DNA of 64,000 nucleotides. Origin: Argentina anserina (lineage: Eukaryota; Streptophyta; Magnoliopsida; Rosales; Rosaceae). Below, in pieces: positions 14,501 to 26,536 of this stretch. The DNA is taken from positions 62,001 through 126,000 of the forward strand of contig NW_026089495.1 of assembly GCF_933775445.1 (NCBI RefSeq). The letters run 5' to 3'. A program made the translations under genes and the position numbers. A model generated the notes under the pieces. That model made no database searches, had not been told where the DNA came from, and saw only the letters and a list, made by a program, of their open reading frames with translations. Numbering within the stretch: position 1 is the first letter of the stretch; every line of letters starts with the position of its first letter.

Positions 14501-15455
14501 AAAGATACGCAAACGATTTAAAGATACTCAGTTTGAAAGAAACACACTCCCACACTTGCAAAACTCTCAAATTCAATAGAAACTCGCATTAGATAACCGT
14601 TCAGAAAAATACTCAAACGAGAAATGAAAAGATACACAATTTGAGTAGTAAAGATACGCAAACGATATAAAGATACTCAGTTTGAAAGAAACACATTCCC
14701 ACACTTGCAAAACTCTCAAATTCAATAGAAACTCGCATCAGAAAGCCTTACAGAAAGATACTCAAACGAGAAATGAAAAGGTACACAATTGGAATAGTAA
14801 AGATACGCAAACGATGTAAAGATACTCAGTTTGAATGAAACACACTCCCACACTTGCAAAACTCTCAAATACAATAGAAACTCGCATCAGAAGCCTTACA
14901 GAAAGATACTCGAACGAGAAATGAAAAGATACACAATTGGAATAGTAAAGATACGCAAACGATGTAAAGATACACAATTGGAATAGTAAAGATACACAAA
15001 GGATGTAAAGATACTCAGTTTGAAAGAAACACAGTCCCACACTTGCAAAACTCTCAAATTCAATAGAAACTCGCATCAGAAAGCCTTACAGAAAGATACT
15101 CAAACGAGAAATGAAATGATACACAATTGGAATAGTAAAGATACGCAAACGATGTAAAGATACTCAGTTTGAAAGAAACACACTCCCACACTTGCAAAAC
15201 TCTCACATACAATAGAAACTCGCATCAGAAGCCTTACAGAAAGATACTCAAACGAGAAATGAAAAGATACACAATTGGAATAGTAAAGATACGCAAACGA
15301 TGTAAAGATATTCAGTTTGAAAGAAACACACTCCCACACTTGCAAAACTCTCAAATTCAATAGAAACTCGCGTCAGATAGCCGTTCAGAAAGATACTCAA
15401 ACGAGAATTGAAAAGATACACAATTGGAATAGTAAAGATACGCAAACGATCTAAA

Positions 15456-16909
15456 GATACTCAGTTTGAAAGAAACAAACTCCCACACTTGCAAAACTCT
15501 CAAATTCAATAGAAACTCGCGTCAGATAGCCGTTCAGAAAGATACTCAAACGAGAATTGAAAAGATAAAGAATTGGAATAGTAAAGATACGCAAACGATG
15601 TAAAGATACTCAGTTTGAAAGAAACACACTCTCACACTTGCAAAACTCTCAAATTCAATAGAAACTCGCATCAGAAATCCGTTCAGAAAGATACTCAAAC
15701 CAGAATTTAAAACATACACAATTGGAATAGTAAAGATACGCAAACGATGTAAAGATACTCAGTTTGAAAGAAACACAGTCCCACACTTGCAAAACTCTGA
15801 AATTCAATAGAAACTCGCATCAGAAAGCCTTACAGAAAGATACTCAAACGAGAAATGAAATGATACACAATTGGAATAGTAAAGATACGCAAACGTTGTA
15901 AAGATACTCAGTTTGAAAGAAACACACTCCCACACTTGCAAAACTCTCACATACAATAGAAACTCGCATCAGAAGCCTTACAGAAAGATACTCAAACGAG
16001 AAATGAAAAGATACACAATTGGAATAGTAAAGATAGGCAAACGATGTAAAGATACTCAGTTTGAAAGAAATACACTCCCACACTTGGAAAACTCTCAAAT
16101 ACAATAGAAACTAGCATCAGAAGCCTTACAGAAAGATACTCAAACGAGCAATGAAAAGATACACAATTGGAATAGTAAAGATACGCAAACGATGTAAAGA
16201 TACACAATTGGAATAGTAAAGATACGCAAACGATGTAAAGATACTCAGTTTGAAAGAAACACACTCCCACACTTGCAAAACTCTCAAATTCAATAGATAC
16301 TCGCATCAGAAAGCCTTACAGAAAGATACTCAAACGAGAAATGAAAAGATAAACAATTGGAATAGTAAAGATACGCAAACGATGTAAAGATACACAATGG
16401 GAATAGTAAAGATACGCAAACGATGTAAAGATAGTCAGTTTGAAGGAAACACACTCCCACACTTGCAAAACTCTCAAATACAATAGAAACTCGCATTAGA
16501 AGCCTTACAGAAAGATACTCAAACGAGAAATGAAAAGATACACAATTGGAATAGTAAAGATACGCAAACGATGTAAAGATACACAATTGGAATAGTAAAG
16601 ATACGCAAACGATGTAAAGATACTCAGTTTGAAAGAAACACAATCCCACACTTGCAAAACTCTCACATACAATAGAAACTCGCATCAGAAGCCTTACAGA
16701 AAGATACTCAAACGAGAAATGAAAAGATACACAATTGGAATAGTAAAGATACGCAAACGATGTAAAGATATTCAGTTTGAAAGAAACACACTCCCACACT
16801 TGCAAAACTCTCAGATGCAAATAGCATCAGAAAGCCTTACAGAAAGATACTCAAACGAGAATTGAAAAGATACATAATTGGAATAGTAAAGATACGCAAA
16901 CGATCTAAA
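15456..16909 (+). repeat. 9-unit HOR of 1,454 bp, copy 1
   Basis: Unit lengths are 149, 149, 149, 148, 189, 190, 189, 148 and 143, which sum to 1,454. Markers are CGATCTAAAG at the start, GATAGGCAAACG near 16,033, AAACTAGCATCAG near 16,108, AATAGATACTCGC near 16,292, CACAATGGGAATAG near 16,395 and GATAGTCAG at 16,430. Part of it (16,108-16,655) also matches 12,091-12,640 at an offset of 4,017. Confidence 0.92.
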
Positions 16910-18072
16910 GATACTCAGTTTGAAAGAAACAAACTCCCACACTTGCAAAACTCTCAAATTCAATAGAAACTCGCGTCAGATAGCCGTTCAGAAAGATACT
17001 CAAACGAGAATTGAAAAGATAAAGAATTGGAATAGTAAAGATACGCAAACGATGTAAAGATACTCAGTTTGAAAGAAACACACTCTCACACTTGCAAAAC
17101 TCTCAAATTCAATAGAAACTCGCATCAGAAATCCGTTCAGAAAGATACTCAAACCAGAATTTAAAACATACACAATTGGAATAGTAAAGATACGCAAACG
17201 ATGTAAAGATACTCAGTTTGAAAGAAACACAGTCCCACACTTGCAAAACTCTCAAATTCAATAGAAACTCGCATCAGAAAGCCTTACAGAAAGATACTCA
17301 AACGAGAAATGAAATGATACACAATTGGAATAGTAAAGATACGCAAACGATGTAAAGATACTCAGTTTGAAAGAAACACACTCCCACACTTGTAAAACTC
17401 TCACATACAATAGAAACTCGCATCAGAAGCCTTACAGAAAGATACTCAAACGAGAAATGAAAAGATACACAATTGGAATAGTAAAGATAGGCAAACGATG
17501 TAAAGATACTCAGTTTGAAAGAAATACACTCCCACACTTGGAAAACTCTCAAATACAATAGAAACTAGCATCAGAAGCCTTACAGAAAGATACTCAAACG
17601 AGCAATGAAAAGATACACAATTGGAATAGTAAAGATACGCAAACGATGTAAAGATACACAATTGGAATAGTAAAGATACGCAAACGATGTAAAGATACTC
17701 AGTTTGAAAGAAACACACTCCCACACTTGCAAAACTCTCAAATTCAATAGATACTCGCATCAGAAAGCCTTACAGAAAGATACTCAAATGAGAAATGAAA
17801 AGATAAACAATTGGAATAGTAAAGATACGCAAACGATGTAAAGATACACAATGGGAATAGTAAAGATCCGCAAACGATGTAAAGATAGTCAGTTTGAAGG
17901 AAACACACTCCCACACTTGCAAAACTCTCAAATACAATAGAAACTCGCATTAGAAGCCTTACAGAAAGATACTCAAACGAGAAATGAAAAGATACACAAT
18001 TGGAATAGTAAAGATACGCAAACGATGTAAAGATACACAATTGGAATAGTAAAGATACGCAAACGATGTAAA
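16910..18072 (+). repeat. 1,454-bp HOR, copy 2 (first seven units)
   Basis: Repeats the preceding block at an offset of 1,454 through seven units, and the match runs on into the next unit to about 18,109. The same markers recur, for example CGATCTAAAG at 16,903, GATAGGCAAACG near 17,487 and AAACTAGCATCAG near 17,562. The copy ends inside the unit that begins at 18,073. Confidence 0.9.
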
Positions 18073-19279
18073 GATACTCAGTTTGAAAGAAACACAATCC
18101 CACACTTGCAAAACTCTCAAATTCAATAGAAACTCGCATCAGAAAGCCTTACAGAAAGATACTCGAACGAGAAATGAAAAGATACACAATTGGAATAGTA
18201 AAGATACGCAAACGATGTAAATATACACAATTGGAATAGTATAGATACGCAAACTATGTAAAGATACTCAGTTTGAAAGAAACACACTCCCACACTTGCA
18301 AAACTCTCAAATTCAATAGAAACTCGCATCAGAAAGCCTTACAGAAAGATACTCAAACGAGAAATGAAAAGATACACAATTGGAATAGTAAATATACGCA
18401 AACGATGTAAAGATACTCAGTTTGAAAGAAACACACTCCCACACTTGCAAAACTCTCAAATTCAATAGAAACTCGCATCAGAAAGTCTTACAGAAAGATA
18501 CTCAAACGAGAAATGAAAAGATACACAATTGGAATAGTAAAGATACGCAAACGATGTAAAGATACACAATTGGAATAGTAAAGATATGCAGACTATGTAA
18601 AGATACTCAGTTTGAAAGAAACACACTCCCACACTTGCAAAACTCTCAAATTCAATAGAAACTCGCATCAGAAAGCCTTACAGAAAGATACTCAAACGAG
18701 AAATGAAAAGATACACAATTGGAATAGTAAATATACGCAAACGATGTAAAGATACTCAGTTTGAAAGAAACACACTCCCACACTTGCAAAACTCTCAAAT
18801 TCAATAGAAACTCGCATCAGAAAGTCTTACAGAAAGATACTCAAACGAGAAATGAAAAGATACACAATTGGAATAGTAAAGATACGCAAACGATGTAAAG
18901 ATACTCAGTTTGAAAGAAACACACTCCCACACTTGCAAAACTCTCAAATTCAATAGAAACTCGAATCAGAAAGCCTTATAGAAAGATACTCAAACGAGAA
19001 TTGAAAAGATACACAATTGGAATAGTAAAGATACGCAAACGATGTAAAGAGACACAATTGGAATAGTAAAGATATGCAAACGATGTAAAGATACTCAGTT
19101 TGAAAGAAACACACTCCCACACTTGCAAAACTCTCAAATTCAATAGAAACTCGAATCAGAAAGCCTTATAGAAAGATACTCAAACGAGAATTGAAAAGAT
19201 ACACAATTGGAATAGTAAAGATACGCAAACGATGTAAAGAGACACAATTGGAATAGTAAAGATACGCAAACGATGTAAA
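18073..19279 (+). repeat. Short tandem duplications of 339 bp and 190 bp
   Basis: Unit lengths are 190, 149, 190, 149, 149, 190 and 190. The AAAGTCTTACAG variant recurs 339 bp apart (18,484 and 18,823), and AGTAAATATACGC units at 18,263 and 18,602 are also 339 bp apart. Two consecutive 190-bp units (18,900 and 19,090) share GAATCAGAAAGCC, CTTATAG and GAGACACAATTGG. This is the simplest, least nested part of the window. Confidence 0.9.
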
Positions 19280-22200
19280 GATACTCAGTTTAAAAGAAAC
19301 GCACTCCCACACTTGCAAAACTCTCAAATGCAAAAGAATCTCGCATCAGAAAGCCGTACAGAAAGATACTCAAACGAGAAATGAAAAGATACACAATTGG
19401 AATAGTAAAGATACGCAAACGATGTAAAGAGACACAATTGGAATAGTAAAGATATGCAAACGATGTAAAGATACTCAGTTTGAAAGAAACACACTCCCAC
19501 ACTTGCAAAACTCTCAAATGCAATAGAAACTCGCATCAGAAAGCCTTACAGAAAGATACTAAAACGAGAAATGAAAAGATACACAATTGGAATAGTAAAG
19601 ATACGCAAACGATGTAAAGATACTCAGTTTGAAAGAAACACACTCCCACACTTGCAAAACTCTCAAATTCAATAGAAACTCGCATCAGAAATCCGTTCAG
19701 AAAGATACTCAAACGAGAATTGAAAAGATACACAATTGGAATAGTAAAGATACGCAAATGATGTAAAGATACACAATTGGAATAGTAAAGAAACGCAAAC
19801 GATGTAAAGATACTCAGTTTGAAAGAAACACACTCCCACACTTGCAAAACTCTCAAATGCAATAGAAACTCGCATCAGAAAGCCTTACAGAAAGATACTA
19901 AAACGAGAAATGAAAAGATACACAATTGGAATAGTAAAGATACGCAAACGATGTAAAGATACTCAGTTTGAAAGACACACTCTCACACTTGCAAAACTCT
20001 CAAATTCAATAGAAACTCGCATCAGAAATCCGTTCAGAAAGATACTCAAACTAGAATTTAAAACATACACAATTGGAATAGTAAAGATACGCAAACGATG
20101 TAAAGATACTCAGTTTGAAAGAAACACACTCCCACACTTGCAAAACTCTCAAATGCAATAGAAACTCGCATCAGAAAGCCTTACAGAAAGATACTCAAAC
20201 GAGAAATGAAAAGATACACAATTGGAATAGTAAAGATACTCAGTTTGAAAGAAACACACTCCCACACTTACAAAACTCTCAAATGCAAGAGAAACTCGCA
20301 TCAGAAAGCCTTACAGAAAGATACTAAAACGAGAAATGAAAAGATACACAATTGGAATAGTGAAGATACGCAAACGATGTAAAGATACTCAGTTTGAAAG
20401 AAACACACTCCCACACTTGCAAAACTCTCAAATTCAATAGAAACTCGAATCAGAAAGCCTTATAGAAAGATACTCAAACGAGAATTGAAAAGATAAACAA
20501 TTGGAATAGTAAAGATACGCAAACGATGTAAAGATACACAATTGGAATAGTAAAGATATGCAAACGATGTAAAGATACTCAGTTTGAAAGAAACACACTC
20601 CCACACTTGCAAAACTCTCAAATGCAAAAGAATCTCGCATCAGAAAGCCTTACAGAAAGATACTCAAACGAGAAATGAAAAGATACACAATTGGAATAGT
20701 AAAGATACGCAAACGATGTAAAGATACACAATTGGAATAGTAAAGATATGCAAACGATGTAAAGATACTCAGTTTGAAAGAAACACACTCCCACACTTGC
20801 AAAACTCTCAAATGCAATAGAAACTCGCATCAGAAAGCCTTACAGAAAGATACTAAAACGAGAAATGAAAAGATACACAATTGGAATAGTAAAGATACGC
20901 AAATGATGTAAAGATACTCAGTTTGAAAGAAACACACTCCCACACTTGCAAAACTCTCAAATTCAATAGAAACTCGCATCAGAAATCCGTTCAGAAAGAT
21001 ACTCAAACGAGAATTGAAAAGATACACAATTGGAATAGTAAAGATACGCAAACGATGTAAAGATACACAATTGGAATAGTAAAGAAACGCAAACGATGTA
21101 AAGATACTCAGTTTGAAAGAAACACACTCCCACACTTGCAAAACTCTCAAATGCAATAGAAACTCGCATCAGAAAGCCTTACAGAAAGATACTCAAACGA
21201 GAAATGAAAAGATACACAATTGGAATAGTAAAGATACGCAAACGATGTAAAAATACACAATTGGAATAGTAAAGATACGCAAACGATGTAAAGATACTCA
21301 GTTTGAAAGAAACACACTCTCACACTTGCAAAACTCTCAAATTCAATAGAAACTCGCATCAGAAATCCGTTCAGAAAGATACTCAAACCAGAATTTAAAA
21401 CATACACAATTGGAATAGTAAAGATACGCAAACGATGTAAAGATACTCAGTTTGAAAAAAACACACTCCCACACTTGCAAAACTCTCAAATTCAATAGAA
21501 ACTCGCATCAGATAGCCGTTCAGAAAGATACTCAAACGAGAATTGAAAAGATACACAATTGGAATAGTAAAGATTCGCAAACGATGTAAAGATACTCAGA
21601 TTGAAAGAAACACACTCCAACACTTGCAAAACTCTCAAATGCAATAGAAACTCGCATCAGACAGCCTTACAGAAAGATACTCAAACGAAAAATGAAAAGA
21701 TACACAATTGGAATAGTAAAGATACGCAAACGATGTAAAGATACTCAGTTTAAAAGAAACGCACTCCCACACTTGCAAAACTCTCAAATGCAAAAGAATC
21801 TCGCATCAGAAAGCCTTACAGAAAGATACTCAAATGAGAAATGAAAAGATACACAATTGGAATAGTAAAGATACGCAAACGATGTAAAGATACACAATTG
21901 GAATAGTAAAGATACGCAAACGATGTAAAGATACTCAGTTTGAAAGAAACACACTCCCACACTTGCAAAACTCTCAAATGCAATTGAAACTCGCATCAGA
22001 AAGCCTTACAGAAAGATACTCAAACGAGAAATGAAAAGATACACAATTTGAATAGTAAAGATACGCAAACGATGTAAAGATACACAATTGGAATAGTAAA
22101 GATACGCAAATGATGTAAAGATACTCAGTTTGAAAGAAACACACTCCCACACTTGCAAAACTCTCAAATTCAATAGAAACTCGCATCAGAAATCCGTTTA

Positions 22201-23624
22201 GAAAGATACTCAAACGAGAATTGAAAAGATAAACAATTGGAATAGTAAAGATACGCAAACGATGTAAAGATACACAATTGGAATAGTAAAGATACGCAAA
22301 CGATGTAAAGATACTCAGTTTAAAAGAAACGCACTCCCACACTTACAAAACTCTCAAATTCAATAGAAACTCGCATCAGAAATCCGTTCAGAAAGATACT
22401 CAAACCAGAATTTAAAACATACACAATTGGAATAGTAAAGATACGCAAACGATGTAAAGATACTCAGTTTGAAAAAAACACACTCCCACACTTGCAAAAC
22501 TCTCAAATTCAATAGAAACTTGCATCAGATAGCCGTTCAGAAAGATACTCAAACGAGAATTGAAAAGATACACAATTGGAATAGTAAAGATACGCAAACG
22601 ATGTAAAGATACTCAGTTTGAAAGAAACACACTCCCACACTTGCAAAACTCTCAAATGCAATAGAAACTCGCATCAGAAAGCCTTACAGAAAGATACTCA
22701 AACGAGAAATGAAAAGATACACAATTGGAATAGTAAAGATACGCAAACGATGTAAAAATACACAATTGGAATAGTAAAGATACGCAAACGATGTAAAGAT
22801 ACTCAGTTTGAAAGAAACACACTCTCACACTTGCAAAACTCTCAAATTCAATAGAAACTCGCATCAGAAATCCGTTCAGAAAGATACTCAAACCAGAATT
22901 TAAAACATACACAATTGGAATAGTAAAGATACGCAAACGATGTAAAGATACTCAGTTTGAAAAAAACACACTCCCACACTTGCAAAACTCTCAAATTCAA
23001 TAGAAACTCGCATCAGATAGCCGTTCAGAAAGATACTCAAACCAGAATTGAAAAGATACACAATTGGAATAGTAAAGATACGCAAACGATGTAAAGATAC
23101 TCAGTTTGAAAGAAACACACTCCCATACTTGCAAAACTCTCAAATGCAATAGAAACTCGCATCAGAAAGCCTTACAGAAAGATACTCAAACGAGAAATGA
23201 AAAGATACACAATTTGAATAGTAAAGATACGCAAACGATGTAAAGATACACAATTGGAATAGTAAAGATACGCAAACGATGTAAAGATACTCAGTTTGAA
23301 AGAAACACACTCCCACACTTGGAAAACTCTCAAATTCAATAGAAACTCGCTTCAGAAAGCGTTACAAAAAGATACTCAAACGAGAAATGAAAAGATACAC
23401 AATTGGAATAGTAAAGATACGCAAACGATGTAAAGATACTCAGTTTGAAAGAAACACACTCCCACACTTGCAAAACTCTCAAATTCAATAGAAACTCGAA
23501 TCAGAAAGCCTTATAGAAAGATACTCAAACGAGAATTGAAAAGATAAACAATTGGAATAGTAAAGATACGCAAACGATGTAAAGATACACAATTGGAATA
23601 GTAAAGATACGCGAACGATGTAAA
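19280..23624 (+). repeat. G/P/Q-type domain, left part
   Basis: Dominated by GCAATAG units and by units with AATCCGTTCAG or ATAGCCGTTCAG. Several overlapping duplications were read from shared variants: 19,324-about 19,960 against 20,618-about 21,250 (offset 1,294), 21,147-about 21,650 against 22,652-about 23,150 (offset 1,505), and 20,618-21,430 against 24,727-25,540 (offset 4,109). A 2-bp deletion (GAAAGACACAC) makes the unit at 19,958 only 147 bp. Confidence 0.85.
20105..20234 (+). repeat. 130-bp unit lacking the 19-bp b block
   Basis: The shortest unit I measured. It ends after the a block (AATAGTAAA) and passes directly into GATACTCAGTTTG, so the 19-bp block GATACGCAAACGATGTAAA is missing precisely. 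Together with the 170-bp unit at 10,936 it shows that the 41-bp module can be cut at its internal GATAC boundary. Confidence 0.92.
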
Positions 23625-25550
23625 GATACTCAGTTTAAAAGAAACGCACTCCCACACTTACAAAACTCTCAAATGCAAAAGAATCTCGCATCAGAAAGCC
23701 TTACAGAAAGATACTCAAACGAGAAATGAAAAGATACACAATTGGAATAGTAAAGATACGCAAACGATGTAAAGATACACAATTGGAATAGTAAAGATAT
23801 GCAAACGATGTAAAGATACTCAGTTTGAAAGAAACACACTCCCACACTTGCAAAACTCTCAAATGCAATAGAAACTCGCATCAGAAAGCCTTACAGAAAG
23901 ATACTAAAACGAGAAATGAAAAGATACACAATTGGAATAGTAAAGATACGCAAACGATGTAAAGATACTCAGTTTGAAAGAAACACACTCCCACACTTGC
24001 AAAACTCTCAAATGCAATAGAAACTCGCATCAGAAAGCCTTACAGAAAGATACTCAAACGAGAAATGAAAAGATACACAATTGGAATAGTAAAGATACGC
24101 AAACGATGTAAAGATACACAATTGGAATAGTAAAGATACGCAAACGATGTAAAGATACTCAGTTTGAAACAAACACACTCTCACACTTGCAAAACTCTCA
24201 AATTCAATAGAAACTCGCATCAGAAATCCGTTCAGAAAGATACTCAAACCAGAATTTAAAACATACACAATTGGAATAGTAAAGATACGCAAACGATGTA
24301 AAGATACTCAGTTTGAAAAAAACACACTCCCACACTTGCAAAACTCTCAAATGCAATAGAAACTCGCATCAGAAAGCCTTACAGAAAGATACTCAAACGA
24401 GAACTGAAAAGATACACAATTGGAATAGTAAAGATACGCAAACGATGTAAAGATACTCAGTTTGAAAGAAACACACTCCCACACTTGCAAAACTCTCAAA
24501 TTCAATAGAAACTCGCATCAGAAATCCGTTCAGAAAGATACTCAAACGAGAATTGAAAAGATACACAATTGGAATAGTAAAGATACGCAAACGATGTAAA
24601 GATACACAATTGGAATAGTAAAGAAACGCAAACGATGTAAAGATACACAATTGGAATAGTAAAGAAACGCAAACGATGTAAAGATACTCAGTTTGAAAGA
24701 AACACACTCCCACACTTGCAAAACTCTCAAATGCAAAAGAATCTCGCATCAGAAAGCCTTACAGAAAGATACTCAAACGAGAAATGAAAAGATACACAAT
24801 TGGAATAGTAAAGATACGCAAACGATGTAAAGATACACAATTGGAATAGTAAAGATATGCAAACGATGTAAAGATACTCAGTTTGAAAGAAACACACTCC
24901 CACACTTGCAAAACTCTCAAATGCAATAGAAACTCGCATCAGAAAGCCTTACAGAAAGATACTAAAACGAGAAATGAAAAGATACACAATTGGAATAGTA
25001 AAGATACGCAAACGATGTAAAGATACTCAGTTTGAAAGAAACACACTCCCACACTTGCAAAACTCTCAAATTCAATAGAAACTCGCATCAGAAATCCGTT
25101 CAGAAAGATACTCAAACGAGAATTGAAAAGATACACAATTGGAATAGTAAAGATACGCAAACGATGTAAAGATACACAATTGGAATAGTAAAGAAACGCA
25201 AACGATGTAAAGATACTCAGTTTGAAAGAAACACACTCCCACACTTGCAAAACTCTCAAATGCAATAGAAACTCGCATCAGAAAGCCTTATAGAAAGATA
25301 CTCAAACGAGAAATGAAAAGATACACAATTGGAATAGTAAAGATACGCAAACGATGTAAAAATACACAATTGGAATAGTAAAGATACGCAAACGATGTAA
25401 AGATACTCAGTTTGAAACAAACACACTCTCACACTTGCAAAACTCTCAAATTCAATAGAAACTCGCATCAGAAATCCGTTCAGAAAGATACTCAAACCAG
25501 AATTTAAAACATACACAATTGGAATAGTAAAGATACGCAAACGATGTAAA
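23625..25550 (+). repeat. 12-unit block of the 2,912-bp repeat, copy 1
   Basis: Unit lengths are 190, 149, 190, 149, 149, 231, 190, 149, 190, 190 and 149, with the first unit carrying the TTTAAAAGAAACGC start. The block recurs 2,912 bp downstream. By eye the copies differ at a few sites, for example GAGAACTG against GAGAATTG near 24,403 and CTTATAG against CTTACAG near 25,290. The listed lengths sum to 1,926 bp, giving eleven measured units in the block; the label counts the shared partial next unit. Confidence 0.85.
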
Positions 25551-26536
25551 GATACTCAGTTTGAAAAAAACACACTCCCACACTTGCAAAACTCTCAAAT
25601 TCAATAGAAACTCGCATCAGAAGCCTTACAGAAAGATACTCGAACGAGAAATGAAAAGATACACAATTGGAATAGTAAAGATACGCAAACGATGTAAAGA
25701 TACACAATTGGAATAGTAAAGATACACAAAGGATGTAAAGATACTCAGTTTGAAAGAAACACAGTCCCACACTTGCAAAACTCTCAAATTCAATAGAAAC
25801 TCGCATCAGAAGCCTTACAGAAAGATACTCAAACGAGAAATGAAAAGATACACAATTGGAATAGTAAAGATACGCAAACGATGTAAAGATACACAATTGG
25901 AATAGTAAAGATACGCAAACAATGTAAAGATACACAATTGGAATAGTAAAGATACGCAAACGATGTAAAGATACTCAGTTTGAAAGAAACACACTCCCAC
26001 ACTTGCAAAACTCTCAAATACAATAGAAACTCGCATCAGAAGCCTTACAGAAAGATACTCAAACGAGAAATGAAAAGATACACAATTGGAATAGTAAAGA
26101 TACGCAAACGATGTAAAGATACACAATTGGAATAGTAAAGATACGCAAACGATGTAAAGATACACAATTGGAATAGTAAAGATACGCAAACGATGTAAAG
26201 ATACTCAGTTTAAAAGAAACACACTCCCACACTTGCAAAACTCTCAAATACAATAGAAACTCGCATCATAAGCCTTACAGAAAGATACTCAAACGAGAAA
26301 TGAAAAGATACACAATTGGAATAGTAAAGATACGCAAACGATGTAAAGATACTCAGTTTGAAAAAAACACACTCCCACACTTGCAAAACTCTCAAATTCA
26401 ATAGAAACTCGCATCAGAAGCCTTACAGAAAGATACTCGAACGAGAAATGAAAAGATACACAATTGGAATAGTAAAGATACGCAAACGATGTAAAGATAC
26501 ACAATTGGAATAGTAAAGATATGCAAACGATGTAAA
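25551..26536 (+). repeat. X-type island of 986 bp inside the G/P/Q domain
   Basis: Unit lengths are 189, 230, 230, 148 and 189. These carry AGAAGCC, and the inner ones ACAATAG, which are otherwise absent from about 19.3 to 30.1 kb. The first and last units (25,551 and 26,348) are chimeras, with a TCAATAG left half joined to an AGAAGCC right half and the rare ACTCGAACGAG. It looks like a transferred or converted tract from an X-type region. Confidence 0.85.

Larger units (their letters stand above)
9985..15455 (+). repeat. Mixed-type domain with 3.9-kb duplication
   Basis: The marker GAAATGAAATGATAC (an A-to-T change in block b') first appears here and recurs near 11,208, 13,042, 13,908, 15,113, 15,856 and 17,313. 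About 9,850-11,450 is duplicated as about 13,776-15,354. The offset changes from 3,926 to 3,885 to 3,904 because the second copy lacks one 41-bp module near 14,655 and retains 19 bp missing from the first near 11,106. P/Q-type units (CCGTTCAG) first appear near 10,671. Confidence 0.85.
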
